Position numbers and translations under genes: made by a program. A stretch of 64,000 nt of DNA from positions 161,713,465 to 161,777,464 of the forward strand of contig CP136068.1 in NCBI GenBank assembly GCA_032622095.1, given 5' to 3'. The notes under the pieces are model-generated. The model worked only from the letters and a program-made list of their open reading frames with translations. It was not told the DNA's origin and made no database searches. Of this stretch, positions 20,245 through 33,790 are shown one piece after another. Position 1 is the stretch's first letter. Every line of letters starts with the position of its first letter. The stretch is from Siphonodentalium dalli. Lineage: Eukaryota > Mollusca > Scaphopoda > Gadilida > Siphonodentaliidae.

Positions 20245-22910
20245 ATTTACGGTCTTCATTGACCTATGTTAAAAATATTAGTCGCCCTTTAAGACATCTG
20301 AGATCAAAGGCACATATCGCATTATATTATCCTGATCAGGTGACCCACGTGTACCAATTTTCCTACATATCGTCTAAACCGACAAAGAACGCTCTCTTTT
20401 TGCTAATTTATGATAATATAATCTTTCAGTTCTCATTTAAGTTCATCAGCACCTATCCGGGTCAATTTACCACTGCATACCAATTTCAAGCGACCATAGT
20501 CAAACCGTTTTGGGTAAATGATTAATTATTTAATTAAAATGGTTTATTAGTGGCCCTTTAAGTAGTCCGATGCCAATGGTACCTATCCCGTGACACTCAA
20601 CTGGTCAATATACCATTTTTGGTATATATAATTAATCATTTAGTTAAATTAAATAAAGGTGCTGTTTTAAGATATCTGACGCAAACTATCCCATGACACT
20701 CAGTTTTTGTCGCTCATGGACAGCTTGACAGGCAACGAACAAACAAACAAATTTACTTTTACTAGTTAGCAAATATTATCCTGGTAAACATACAGCACCA
20801 CATAAGTATTGGCATGAAACGGCTTTCAACTCAAAGTCTTAATTGACAATATTGAACGAAATTCGGGGGGGGGGGGGTGTGTGAAATATTCCATTTCCGA
20901 CAGCTAATCCGGAGTTACAAACCTGTGATAAAAATTCTGTCAATATATTGTTGTGTAATGAATCTGTATACCTCCGAATGACGTCCCTTAGTTCCATAAA
21001 GCCACATTCTTTCAACTTGCCTATCGTCAGCCATTTCACTTTGTTTTAACACGTGGTCATGTCGTGGTGAACCTTTAGCCCTAATGTTACCACGTGACTT
21101 TTACTATAAACGCATTACAATAACATGCGAAAGGATTTTAGGGTTTCAGATAACACAATACAAGATGTATTATCACTACATACATGTATTGTGTACATTT
21201 TACAATTAAAACATATTTTACTAAACTACCAAACACCCGATTCCAATGGAGTTGGGGTAAAATCTAACCCTACGGCATTTATAGTGTGTATCGATATGCA
21301 ACCCTAATATCGGCACACATTCGGCACCAGTATGATGTAATGTCCGTTATTTGGTTGGAGAATCCACTGTCTGGAATCAGTACGGCTGACTCATGTTTAG
21401 ACGTTTCCGGTTTGGTCGCAAAGACAGAAACTCGACGGTATACAACCGACTAAAATGCTTGATTTTAGATGTTCAGACTGTCGTACCATAATGGAATCTT
21501 GGTCGGATATGTTCAGGATATGTTAACAGTGCACAGGAAACTAACCAGAGTTATAAAATGTCATACTATAATATAATGTTAGATTATAGCACAATTGAAT
21601 CGAGAATTTTGTATATTTTTGTGCAAAATTCGCTTTCAAATCCGTTTTACAAGTGTTTTATCCTTTTAAAATTATAATCTTGCAGGTCATATATAATTCG
21701 TAATGTTTATCAAACAATAATCCGTAACCATTTGTCCATTCGGGTGTGTTGTATAGTAGAAAAAAGTATATTTTGGATGGTCATCGACGAATTTTTGTGT
21801 ACGGTTTAGAATGCAGCTAGTGTACGGTTGATCAGCATTTCATGTCCTAGTTGTGTACGGTTCAGACGTACTGTTTATTGGGCTTCTGTCAGTTCTTTGG
21901 CGTATATTTTACAGAAAACCTGTCATTTTTAAGTTTATGAGTTAAAATTCATATATATAACAAATGAATGTTTGTTTTCCACAATGCATGCTATTATGAA
22001 CTCGTTGTTGCTGTGATATTCCGCACAGGGAATGTGACCGTAACCACGTGTTCATGGTTATTCCGCACGATTAAGGGACCGACAGAATAAATATTGTGAA
22101 ATCATGTAGACAATTCCAAACTTTCGTCAATATTGTTTTGCGTTTGGGTGTAAGTGGCATGATTACCCACTGGCAGACTTTCAGAAACGGTTCCAATATA
22201 TATATATATATGGTCAACTTAAGTTCATCGAACAAAAGAAGCGGTCGCCTTAATAGCGAATTTTGGAATGTATATATATATATAGATTAAGTATCATGTT
22301 CAGGTATAGTAAGATTCATTGCCAAATTGTGCAAGTATATACAGTCTGTGAAAACTCAACTGTTCACGTTCACTATATTTTAGCACACATGCGCTATTTA
22401 TATTCAGAGTCTTGGTTATTTATGTATTTATTTATTCTGTGCGCGTTTGTGGCAACCACAAATAATCAATAATAGATTTTTCTTATCTGTGAACAAACCG
22501 AAAACAAACAGAACATGCGTGGACCAAAAAATCCGAAAACATGAAACAAAACTGTAAAAAGATAAAACATGAACTGCACGATATAGTGTTCTCTTAATAC
22601 GAAAAGCCACGACAGGACCAAGGACCATACAATAGGCTATTTTTTCTAGTAGAATACAAAACGTAGACAATTAAATAATGAGTTCAATTCATATTTGAAA
22701 ACAATTGCATGGTCTGATATATAGTTTTAGTTTTCAAGATATTTTTAAACGTGTATAGTAAATTTAAACATGCAGCATTTTAACATTTTCGGCTTTGTAT
22801 TGGACCCCTATAGTGGTCAGATACGACCGTAAGGATGGAGAGAACACTATACTCGTAAACAAACCGAAGATAAAAATCATAATAATCAACTATTGGTCGC
22901 CCAGTAAAGG
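20245..22910. other. Intergenic DNA with simple repeats
   Basis: No gene can be supported. It contains a poly-G tract (20865-20877), two (TA)n tracts (22197-22211 and 22269-22285) and GTGTACGGTTTAGAATGCAG-like phrases around 21800-21870. Short open frames here show no conserved motif. Confidence 0.5.
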
Positions 22911-23330
22911 CTCGTCCACAGACCTGCGTAATGCATGCGTGTACACGTAAGGGTGCGTATATAATGGCTGATCGATGGGTCTATATACGGAGGGATCATC
23001 TAAGTGGTTAGCACGTCTCCTCCTATCCCTTTAAAATAGCCTATATATGTATTACATGTATTTTATATTAATGTACTATTTAGAGCAAATACAATATGTT
23101 TAAACTACAGACGATGTCTGTCAAGTGCGTCATGATTTTGTCAAACAATCAAATACTTTATTCTTTCACCCATTAAACAAATTGCACAAATAAGGAAGAT
23201 GTTATATAAATAGTCAAGCGGATAGTTAATTCATGTCACTGAACGGTCTTGACACCGTGCGTAATGCGTATAGACCCATCAACCATACGCACCCTTACGC
23301 ATGCACGCTTTACACAGGTACGTGGACGAG
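22911..23330. mobile_element. Foldback-ended element
   Basis: CTCGTCCACAGACCTGCGTA...ACGTAAGGGTGCGTAT...GATGGGTCTATA on the left is mirrored at 23260-23330. Only about 80 bp at each end pair; the interior is unrelated and AT-rich. Target duplication is not obvious. Confidence 0.5.
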
Positions 23331-24114
23331 TCTTGAGATAGGCCTACATAATTATACATATATAATTATGTAGTAGATAAGCAATTTTATTGTCCAAATC
23401 ACGAACAAAACAATTAAATTTAGATTTGTCACATTTATTATCTCTCTCTCTCTAGTATTTATCCACACGATTCTGAGATAAACCGTACACACAATCACAA
23501 TCGTTGACATCTAAACCGTACAATTTTTAACAACACCACCTGTTGAAAAACAGTCACTATATCACGAAAAATGTATATTAAAGACAAGTGAAACTTCGTA
23601 TGTGTCAGAGAAGGTTCCTAGTTCGCGATGGATGTTTTATTTGTTGAATTGCTTTGCTGAAACATTGTGAATACAATCCTAGATGATTTATTTTTCTCGA
23701 TTTTTTCTTTTTTTCAATTTTTACTTGGCATAAACCACGATCGTATCGTCGTATGAAATCATTTTGCGAGCGACTTTCAGTGTACATAGAAACAAAATAA
23801 TACAGAAACAACAACTGACTACATTGTCAATCCAAAAATCCGCGCATAATGTATTTATTAAGCAAAAAAGTGTGCCTACCGCGACAACAACAATTCGAGA
23901 TCCGACGAAACCGGAAACGTCTAAACATGAGTCAGCCGTACTGATTCCAGACAGTGATCCAGATTCAGATTACGGATTACACTCCGTACGCTATAGTTAC
24001 GGATTAGTGCTCACTCACTTGAAATCGAAACGGGAAGATGTGAATTTGGCCTCCCATAGTATATGGAATGGAGACTTGTCGAGCGCATGGTGTATTATTC
24101 TGCTCAAAATTTGA
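23331..24114. other. No recognisable gene
   Basis: A short (CT)n tract lies near 23441. The 116-codon open frame at 23764-24114 (+) has no motif, signal peptide or splice context that I recognise, and its ATG is not supported. Confidence 0.4.
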
Positions 24115-24609
24115 AGTAACAGTGCGTTAACAAATACAAGCGGGATAATTAACTTCGATAAAATATCATCTTTGAAGGAGTTTCCAAAAACGAATTCGTA
24201 CCAGAAGATTTTTGTTGCTTGGATGAAAAATCGCAGTAAATTTTTACCAGGTATCTGACTAATATCGACAACACCCGGTGGTAAATGACCTAAGAAAAGT
24301 GCAGTTTGTTGTTCTATCGGGAGATTGTCAACAAACTGATATATATGATGAAACTGGCAAGCGATCGATGAACAAATACCAAAATTTATTACGGATGAAT
24401 GCCAATGCTGGGCAGAATATTAAGAAATGTTGAACCATGTCAGTATATGTCATCTGGCAATGGTGTTGACCCCAAGTATAAGGTATCAGAGATACGTGAT
24501 GACTGCCAAAACTCTGTCTCGATAGACTGCATTTCAGGTCCACACCGCCACTGACCACGTCTTCCATCACGCACATGTGTTCTCGGCCGCTATTCCGCTC
24601 CTCAAACAT
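24115..24609 (-). pseudogene. C-terminal fragment of a non-LTR retrotransposon polyprotein
   Basis: On the minus strand a frame (24328-24609) ends in QHFLIFCPALAFIRNKFW, resembling the HFLxxCPxxxxIR zinc-binding segment after the reverse transcriptase of CR1-like LINEs. A second frame takes over below 24340 (FVDNLPIEQQTALFLGHL onward) with a plausible C-terminal continuation, so at least one frameshift separates them. No reverse transcriptase core remains. Confidence 0.5.
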
Positions 24610-25064
24610 GTCACCGCGGACATGTATATGTTACACGTAGAACAAGTGGACAACTGCATGACAACAGACTGCTTTTCATGTCCACATCTTGCTAGCGTTT
24701 TCCGGATATTGTGTTTCCATCTTATTAATTAATGTCACGTGTATTGCTACACTTTAGTAAGCAATTAAAGGTACATTTAAGACTTTTAAGATGCTAGTTG
24801 CGACGCGAGTTTAATTGGTCACATGTAACATTGACACGTTAATTGCCATTAATCATTCTTAGATCGTACTTACATGCAACACAATCGTTTAATTAAACTC
24901 GTGATTTAGATAGAGCGAAGCCAGCTGTTTTGGTCCTCATATAAGCCAAGTATATTAATATTATAGTCAATATATTATCATATTATATAATAAACATATT
25001 TATATTCAATATTAGCTGTGTATCATTAAACTCTAGTACTTAGTGAGTCCGATGTAAATGTCTT
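24610..25064. other. AT-rich flank of the gypsy element; LTR not demonstrated
   Basis: This lies beyond the 3' end of the minus-strand gypsy integrase, where an LTR would be expected. I find no match between it and the sequence at 42286-42600 on the other side, so an LTR pair cannot be claimed. Confidence 0.4.
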
Positions 25065-25070
25065 TAAACC

Positions 25071-25340
25071 TCATTTAAAAGATTGCACAGCTCTCTCGGC
25101 AAGACCATTAGATGCCGGATGAAATGGCGAAGTGCGAATATGTTTTATGCCATTCTTTTCAACAAATTGTTCAAACTCTGAACTTGTAAAGCATGACCCA
25201 TTATCTGACACAATGGTATTAGGCAATCCATGACATGAAAATACTTCTCTAAGTTTTTCAATAGTGGATTCAGAATTACATGAATTTGTGATTTTTACTT
25301 CCAGCCATTGGCTATATGCATCAACAATCACAAGAAACAT
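25071..25340 (-). pseudogene. Ty3/gypsy integrase, catalytic core
   Basis: An 89-codon frame covers the DDE core: first Asp in VIVDAYSQW, second in IVSDNGSCFT, and Glu in NGLAERAVQSFK. All three catalytic residues are present. The frame is cut off from the upstream integrase zinc-binding region by a frameshift and lacks the C-terminal domain. Confidence 0.85.
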
Positions 25341-25365
25341 TTTGTTGTTAATTGGACCAGCATAA

Positions 25366-25797
25366 TCAATATGAATTCTCGACCAAGGTCTTTTTGGGGA
25401 TATCCCATGGACTTACATTAACCGTAGGAAGTAACTTAGCCATGTTTTGGCAAGTAGAACATTTTCTTATATATTGCTCTATATCCGAATCCAAATTGGG
25501 CCACCAAATATAAGACCTTGCTAGAGCTTTCATACCAACCATGCCTGGGTGAGAATCATGCAATAATGATAACATCTTTGATTGAGCTCTTGCTGGCACA
25601 ATCACTCTTGAACCCCAAATGACACAATTATCTTCAATACTGAGCTCATCTTTTCTATTTACATATGATTTAAATTCTGGCTCTACATTGGCATTGCAAG
25701 GCCAGCCCAATAATATGAATTGTTTGACTTTTGACAATACAGAATCCTGGTTTGTCCACTTAGCTATCTGACTGCTTGTAACGGGTGAATCAATCAA
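25366..25797 (-). pseudogene. Ty3/gypsy integrase, N-terminal zinc-binding domain and linker
   Basis: The 143-codon frame contains the HHCC zinc-binding signature (HDSHPG, then CSTCQ) with the usual ARSYIWWPNLD between. The catalytic core follows immediately in another frame, so a single frameshift near 25385-25395 (an A/T run) breaks the integrase. Confidence 0.85.
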
Positions 25798-25799
25798 TC

Positions 25800-26100
25800 A
25801 ACTCCATCAGATTTACATATCCTGCTGAACAATCAGGAACATCAAAATCAGATGGGTTTTGGTTTTTCACCATCATAAGGCAGTCTGCTAAGTGCATCAG
25901 CATTACAGTTTTTATAACCAGGTCGATGAACAATTTTGTAATTGTATCCAGATAACAACAATGACCACCTTTTTACCCTCATTGATGAAGTCTCTGGTAC
26001 ACACTTTGATTCTCCAAATAAAGTAATTAATGCTTTATTATCACTGTATATGATAAAAGGTTATTTTGCACCATACAAAAATGCATGAAATTTTCTCAAC
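25800..26100 (-). pseudogene. Ty3/gypsy RNase H region
   Basis: Minus-strand translation shows the end of RT/RNase H: YSDNKALITLFGE, then KRWSLLLSGYNYKIVHRPG and NADALSRLP. An in-frame stop lies at its start beside the RT frame and the linker to integrase is frameshifted. Confidence 0.8.
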
Positions 26101-26388
26101 GCAAACATTACTGACAATCCCTCTTTATCAACAACAATTGGACTCGCCCATTCCGATGAATCAACAGGTTTGATCACATTTAGTCTCTCCAATTTATTCA
26201 GTTCCTCGTCTACCAATTCATTCATGGCGTATGGTACCGGACGTGCCCGAAAATACTTGGGAGTCGCATCCTTATCAATGTAGATTTTCGCCTCAACGTC
26301 TTTGAATGTACCAAGTTCATCGCGAAATGTGTCACATTTCTTCGTAAGATTGTCTACTTCAGCCTCGCAAGATTCAACAGCTGTATTA
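26061..26388 (-). pseudogene. Ty3/gypsy reverse transcriptase, N-terminal remnant with internal deletion
   Basis: The frame shows the segment before the RT palm (FRDELGTFKDVEAK, then FRARPVPYAM and SSEWASPIVV) and then jumps directly to the RNase H-proximal LSVMFALRKFHAFLYG. The palm, including the YxDD box, is missing, so more than 150 residues have been deleted and this copy cannot make reverse transcriptase. Codons above 26388 belong to the inserted repeat unit. Confidence 0.85.
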
Positions 26389-29300
26389 TTTCGGCCAATT
26401 TGGCCGGTTACTTCATGTGAGTTTTTCATCTGACGTGTGTGTCGGAATAATGATATGGAGGATTTATGTAAATGTTAGCCCAAACTACATTTCCAAGTAA
26501 CGATGGTTTTGTTGTTTATTTTGAGGAATAATACCGCGTCAGATGAATTCAGCCCAAATATGTTAACAGTTGTCGTGTAAAACATTCGGCAGTAAGTTAG
26601 CGTTATTTAGTATTTGTGGATGTCCTTTAACATGGGGGAAATAGACTACTGCGCTTGAACGAGCATGTGAATTGTCGTTTTTAATGTATAGCAACTTTAT
26701 AATCAATAACAGAGGCATTCTCTGTCAAATAAGGTCGCTCTATTTACGATACCAATTGGGGAACTTTGTAAATTAAATTACGCGTAAACTTAACCTGCTG
26801 CAAATAGAAAAGGTGTCGGAATCGGCGTACTCGCCCCATGGCTAACTCGCCCCAATCGGGCGTGCCAACTCGGAATAAAAGGCCAACTCGGAATAAAAGA
26901 TGCATACGGGGTGTTATATGGCGTTTGGTCCGTTGTTTCTCAATGAATATTATTGAAATTTGGTGTATATGTCCGGGCTGGGACATGGAATACAACAACG
27001 TTTGAATTGTTTTTAAATTTACAAATTTGTTGATTTTATTCATTTAGTTTTCGTTCTGAAACACACTATAAAGTGTATATAATATAATAACGAACACGAG
27101 ACATACATAATTTATAAACTGTTAACAAAAGATATCAAATTCAATACATGACAAAGATGACTCAGTGGAGTTTATAAAGTGAACATAAAAACATTGAGGT
27201 AAGAATCTTTTTAAGGAATGCAACTTTATTTAATGATAATAAACACATAAATTAAAATAACAAACATGAGACATACATGATTTATAAACTGTTAACAAAA
27301 GATATCAAACTCAATACATGACAAAGATGACTCAGTGAAGTTTATAAAGTGAACATAAAAATATTAAGGTAAAAATCTTTTTAAGCATTACTAAACCGTT
27401 TAGCACAGTCCACTTCACTCATCCGATCATCACTAAACTTCATATTTATCTTGATATTGATCTATCAGATGAGAGCTATCAAATATTTTTTAAATTTTAT
27501 AGGAAAAAATGGTCGCCAGCGGCCATATTGCATTTACGTTATATGTTATCGCGTCATGTCGATATCTAGTATTACTTAGAAATTTCACCTTTCCAGATTC
27601 ATAATTGCTCCATTGACTGTAACAGATGGAATTATTCCCCTCTTCGGATAGAGTGTCACTGAAACTTTATTTTGTCAGACTGTCTGTATAGTCACTGATT
27701 ATATATGGCAATAATCTGTAATAAGATGTAGCACTATTTTATTTTATATTTACATGCAGTGCTGTTTTTATACAACAATTCTAATCCCCCCTAGATCATC
27801 ATGTGATCGACCATACATCGCGCGAGGACCTGGTTGAATTAAAGGGGGGTTTTATGGATAACTTCTGTCCTCAAGCTAGACTATACTTATGACATTTAAT
27901 GGCATGTTTCTAACGTGGAGGGTTAGATATGCTTGAGACACCACCACTCTTCAATTCACACCAAGTTATCAGCTGTCATATTCGGATATTAGAACCCATA
28001 GCCATGATATATGGTTTATTTTGTGTATACTAGTAATATTGTTATTTTCAGTACCTTTATATACCAGTACTGTGTATAACAATGCATATACATTAATCCA
28101 TGTATACATGTATATTGATTCAACGGATTCAGTGGTTTTGTCCATCAGTCTATCAAATTTGCGGGGAAAACATGGCCACAAGCAGTACACCCTGTTAAAT
28201 TTCGAATTTGAATCAATTGGCGCACCCTGCAGCCAGCTTTTATTGGAGAACTTTTTCTCATGTGGATAGTTTGGGTCACCGCTAGATGTGAGCCATGTTT
28301 TGTTCTCAAGCTGTCCTTGTGAAGACATCACTGCCAGCGGTGATCTTGAATTTTACTATTTTTATGGCTAAATAATTTGGTTGATCCTACAGACGACACC
28401 CCTTGTCCGATCGTCACCAGATTCCACAATGATCTTCTGGATAACCAGGGTGAGAGTAATCTAATTTTCCCGAATTTCGTTAAAACACATTACCACAGGC
28501 AGCAATTTGGTATCTTACTGTTTGATCCTCTTTTGCGTGACTGAATTGTTTAGCAACTGTACAGTCATATCCCTCATCTGATAGTCACCACACTTTATAT
28601 TGATCTTCGGGCTGACAACTAGATGGGAGCTATCGAATGCTTTGAATTTTTTTGGAAAACATTGTCGCCAGCAGTCATCTTCTATTTTGGTTTTTATATA
28701 CATGTATATCTCTTCATTCGGATAGCCAGTATTACCTAGGTACTTCAACTTTCCGCATTCCTGTCATCATTTGAAATATAAAAATTTACCTGATACCATG
28801 CACCCTTCAAAATTTGTTTCGTCGTATCTATTTTAATGACCCGTATGGTAATATTGATACAGATATATTTGTCAAACATTTCTTTGTACAATATACAGGT
28901 ATTTAGTTTGTAACTAAATCTAGAAATATATAATAGTAGCTGGTGGACCCTACTTCGTCCGGGATGTTCCCCTCTGATTTTCGGAGAATTGCGCGATTTA
29001 ACCTTGAATTGACCATTTTAAAGGTGAACGTCATGTCGGGTCACGATTTGACCCGTCCAAAACACTCCCCGGACAAAAGTCACGACAAAAGTACCCGTCG
29101 AAATCCGCCCGGCTTTACCCGATTTGACCTTGAATTGACAATTTTGAATGTCAAGATCAGGTCAGGGTCATAATTTGACCCACCCGAAACACTCATGGGA
29201 CAAAAGTAACAGTAGGTATTATATTTCGTTGAAATACTTCGTTTTACCAGATTTGACCTTGAATTGATCTTTTTGAGTGTCAAAGTCAGGTCGGGATCTA

Positions 29301-29662
29301 GATTTGACCCGTCCAAATAGTCCAGAAACATGCCTACATCAGCACGTTCGAGAACATGGTCCCACGTGAAATTGGACCCGTCCATATTGCTCCCGGGATC
29401 GAAGTAGTCCTACACACAAATTTTTAGTCGGATCGGTCAAGGTCCAGAAACATGCCTATGAGCGAGGTCAAGTTGACACGTTAAATACCAAATCCGAGTC
29501 GGATCAGTCGAGCAGTGTTAGAGTCTATAACACATACACACATGCATTCATGCATACACACATACATACAGACAGGTGTTCCAAAATGTATAATCGATAG
29601 CTACAACAATTCTATGGTAGATAGTTCACGGCCGACCTGATGCATGCATCTTAGTTTTCTTG
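26389..29662. mobile_element. 3.2-kb repeat unit, copy 1 of a tandem pair
   Basis: The unit begins TTTCGGCCAATTTGGCCGG and ends GATGCATGCATC...TTTTCTTG. It contains two direct repeats of about 170 bp at 27091-27400, a ~100-bp GACCCGTCCAAAACACTC-type repeat zone at 28980-29480, and an ACACATACATACAGACAG microsatellite near the end. Open frames shared by the copies (such as 27969-28331) lie on both strands and look like chance. It is followed without a gap by copy 2. Insertion flanks are A and T with no longer duplication; the end hairpin and flanks are compatible with a Helitron-like element, but canonical TC/CTRR ends are absent. Confidence 0.7.
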
Positions 29663-32600
29663 TTTCGGCCAATTTGGCCGGTTACTTCATGTGACTTTTT
29701 CATCTGACGTGTGTGTCGGAATAATGATATGGAGGATTTATGTAAATGTTAGCCCAAACTACATTTCCAAGTAACGATGGTTTTGTTGTTTATTTTGAGG
29801 AATAATACCGCGTCAGATGAATTCAGCCCAAATATGTTAACAGTTGTCGTGTAAAACATTCGGCAGTAAGTTAGCGTTATTTAGTATTTGTGGATGTCCT
29901 TCAACATGGGGAAAATAGACTACTGCGCTTGAACGAGCATGTGAATTGTCGTTTTGAATGTATAGCAACTTTATAATCAATAACAGAGGCATTCTCTGTC
30001 AAATAAGGTCGCTCTATTTACGATACCAATTGGGGAACTTTGTAAATTAAATTACGCGTAAACTTAACCTGCTGCAAATAGAAAAGGTGTCGGAATCGGT
30101 GTACTCGCCTCATGGCTAACTCGCCCCAATCGGCGAGTGCCAACTCGGAATAAAAGGCCAACTCGGAATAAAAGATGCATACGGGGTGTTATATGGCGTT
30201 TGGTCCGTTGTTTCTCAATGAATATTATTGAAATTTGGTGTATATGTCCGGGCTGGGACATGGAATACAACAACGTTTGAATTGTTTTTAAATTTACAAA
30301 TTTGTTGATTTTATTCATTTTGTTTTCGTTCTGAAACACACTATAAAGTGTATATAATATAATAACGAACACGAGACATACATAATTTATAAACTATTAA
30401 CAAAATATATCAAATTCAATACATGACAAAGATGACTCAGTGGAGTTTATAAAGTGAACATAAAAACATTGAGGTAAGAATCTTTTTAAGGAATGCAACT
30501 TTTTTAATGATAATAAACACATAAATTAAAATAACAAACATGAGACATACATGATTTATAAACTGTTAACAAGAGATATCAAACTCAATACATGACAAAG
30601 ATGACTCAGTGAAGTTTATAAAGTGAACATAAAAATATTAAGGTAAAAATCTTTTTAAGCATTACTAAACCGTTTAGCACAGTCCACTTCACTCATCCGA
30701 TCATCACTAAACTTGATATTTATCTTGATATTGATCTATCAGATGAGAGCTATCAAATATATTTTTTATTTTATAGGAAAAAATGGTCGCCAGCGGCCAG
30801 ATTACATTTACGTTATATGTTATCGCGTCATGTCGATATCTAGTATTAGTTAGAAATTTCACCTTTCCAGATTCATAATTGCTCCATTGACTGTAACAGA
30901 TGGAATTATTCCCCTCTTCGGATAGAGTGTCACTGAAACTTTATTTTGTCAGACTGTCTGTATAGTCACTGATTATATATGGCAATAATCTGTAATAAGA
31001 TGTAGCACTATTTTATTTTATATTTACATGCAATGCTGTTTTTATACAACAATTCTAACCCCCCCTAGATCATCATGTGATCGACCATACATCGCGCGAG
31101 GACCTGGTTGAATTAAAGGGGGTTTTATGGATAACTTCTGTCCTCAAGCTAGATTATACTTATGACATTTAATGGCATGTTTCTAACGTGGAGGGTTAGA
31201 TATGCTTGAGACACCAACACTCTTCAATTCACACCAAGTTATCAGCTGTCATATTCGGATATTAGAACCGATAGCCATGATATATGGTTTATTTTGTGTA
31301 TACTAGTAATATTGTTATTTTCAGTACCTTTATATACCAGTACTGTGTATAACAATGCATATAAATTAATCCTTGTATACATGTATATTGATTCAACGGA
31401 TTCAGTGGTTTTGTCCATAAGTCTATCAAATATGCGGGGAAAACATGGCCACAAGCAGTACACCCTGTTAAATTTCGAATTTGAATCAATTGGCGCACCC
31501 TGCAGCCAGCTTTTATTGGAGAACTTTTTCTCACGTGGATAGTTTGGGTCACCGCTAGATGTGAGCCATGTTTTGTTCTCAAGCTGTCCTTGTGAAGACA
31601 TCACTGCCAGCGGTGATCTGGAATTTTACTATTTTTATGGCTAAATAATTTGGTTGATCCTACAGACGACACCCCTTGTCCGATCGTCACCAGATTCCAC
31701 AATGATCTTCTGGATAACCAGGGTGAGAGTAATCTAATTTGGCAGCAATTTGGTATCTTACTGTTTGATCCTCTTTTGCGTGACTGAATTGTTTAGCAAC
31801 TGTACAGTCATATCCCTCATCTGATAGTCACCACACTTTATATTGATCTTCGGGCTGACAACTAGATGGGAGCTATCGAATGCTTTGAATTTTTTTGGAA
31901 AACATTGTCGCCAGCAGTCATCTTCTATTTTGGTTTTATATACATGTATATCTCTTCATTCGGATAGTCAGTATTACGTAGGTACTTCAACTTTCCGCAT
32001 TCCTGTCATCATTTGAAATATAAAAATTTACCTGATACCATGCACCCTTCAAAATTTGTTTCGTCGTATCTATTTTAATGACTCGTATGGTAATATTGAT
32101 ACAGATATATTTGTCAAACATTTCTTTGTACAATATACAGGTATTTAGTTTGTAACTAAATCTAGAAATATATAATAGTAGCTGGTGGACCCTACTTCGT
32201 CCGGGATGTTCCCCTCTGATTTTCGCAGAATTGCGCGATTTAACCTTGAATTGACCATTTTAAAGGTGAACGTCATGTCGGGTCACGATTTGACCCGTCC
32301 AAAACACTCCCCGGACAAAAGTCACGACAAAAATACCCGTCGAAATCCGCCCGGCTTTACCCGATTTGACCTTGAATTGACAATTTTGAATGTCAAGATC
32401 AGGTCAGGGTCATAATTTGACCCACCCGAAACACTCCTGGGACAAAAGTAACAGTAGGTATTATATTTCGTTGAAATACTTCCGTTTTACCAGATTTGAC
32501 CTTGAATTGATCTTTTTGAATGTCAAAGTCAGGTCGGGATCAAGATTTGACCCGTCCAAATAGTCCAGAAACATGCCTACATCAGCACGTTCGAGAACAT

Positions 32601-32905
32601 GGTCCCACGTGAAATTGGACCCGTCCATATTGCTCCCGGGATCGAAGTAGTCCTACACACAATTTTTTAGTCGGATCGGTCAAGGTCCAGAAACATGCCT
32701 ATGAGCGAGGTCAAGTTGACACGTTAAATACCAAATCCGAGTCGGATCAGTCGAGCAGTGTTAGAGTCTATAACACATACACACATGCATTCATGCATAC
32801 ACACATACATACAGACAGGTGTTCCAAAATGTATAATCGATAGCTACAACAATTCTATGGTAGATAGTTCACGGCCGACCTGATGCATGCATCTTAGTTT
32901 TCTTG
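29663..32905. mobile_element. 3.2-kb repeat unit, copy 2 of a tandem pair
   Basis: Direct head-to-tail copy of 26389-29662 differing at roughly one to two per cent of sites by eye, with one 30-bp deletion at about 31740. It ends exactly where gypsy protease sequence resumes at 32906. Confidence 0.75.
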
Positions 32906-33258
32906 TTCTGTATAAGGTTGACATTCAGTTCATTCCATTTTAACTGGATATGTTTTAACCAGTTACATCCAAGCAACGTCGGTCCTTTTTCCACAATAAT
33001 CAACGGCAATTTGAACATCTCTCCATCATACCAAATTTCTTCTTCAACTTTTCCTAAAACTTTAACTGAAGACCCTGTATATGTTTTTAATTTCATCTGC
33101 GTCTTTTCGAAATGAACTTTTCCCGTTAATTTCTGGTATGCATCTCTGTCCATCAACGATACCGAAGCACCAGTGTCCAATTCCATCTCTACCATTTTTC
33201 CATGTATTTTTACATCAACAATAATTGGCTCAAATTTATTTTCGTTCACCCGATACAA
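32906..33258 (-). pseudogene. Ty3/gypsy aspartic protease
   Basis: The frame carries the retropepsin active site LDTGASVSLMD and the closing PTLLGCNWLKHI motif, the end of a gypsy protease. Downstream the gypsy frame stops at 32906 because the repeat pair is inserted, and the last eleven codons of the open frame are read from the insert. Gag precedes it in an overlapping different frame. Confidence 0.85.
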
Positions 33259-33790
33259 CCACTGCGTTTCTTCGTCGGTATCTGAGTCGGAATTTTCACA
33301 TCAACAACATTTGCCGAATTTGTATAAGTGTGTCTAGAGTTAATGTTACTTTTCTTTGTTCTGCATGCTTTTCGAATATGGCCAATTGATCTGCACCGAA
33401 AACACTCACTCTCCTTAAAAAGGCATGAATCCGGTCCATGAAAATTAGATAGGCATCTGTGGCATGGTTTATTTATTTTCGGTGAATTCGAAAATTTTGC
33501 TTTTGTCCCAAATTTTGGTCTTGTATCCGTTCGAACATTTTTGACATCTTGTTTTTCGACACTTTCCTTCGATTTTGTACATAAAACTTCAGATTGTTTA
33601 TCAGCAGTTTCCATTGCAATTGAAATATCCCCAATGCAGTTTTGAAAATTAATTTCTTTTCTGCCAATAGTCGTCTCTGTATTCGGTTTTGACGTATACC
33701 AACTACTAAACGGTCTCGTAGCATCTCCTCCAGGCAGGTTATCACCATACTCACATCCATCCGCTATATGTCTCAAAGCTGCAGCATAGT
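33246..33790 (-). pseudogene. Ty3/gypsy gag, nucleocapsid part
   Basis: Two cysteine clusters are present: CHRC...H...C, then a canonical CX2CX4HX4C zinc knuckle (CFRCRSIGHIRKAC). The upstream part is basic and low-complexity, typical of gag. Confidence 0.8.

Noticed and set aside
23764-24114. 116-codon open frame on the plus strand
   Set aside because: No domain, splice context or codon pattern supports it; length is within chance for this region.
27969-28331. 120-codon frame conserved in the three 3.2-kb units
   Set aside because: Conservation follows from the recent duplication of the whole unit; frames are open on both strands and no motif is recognisable.
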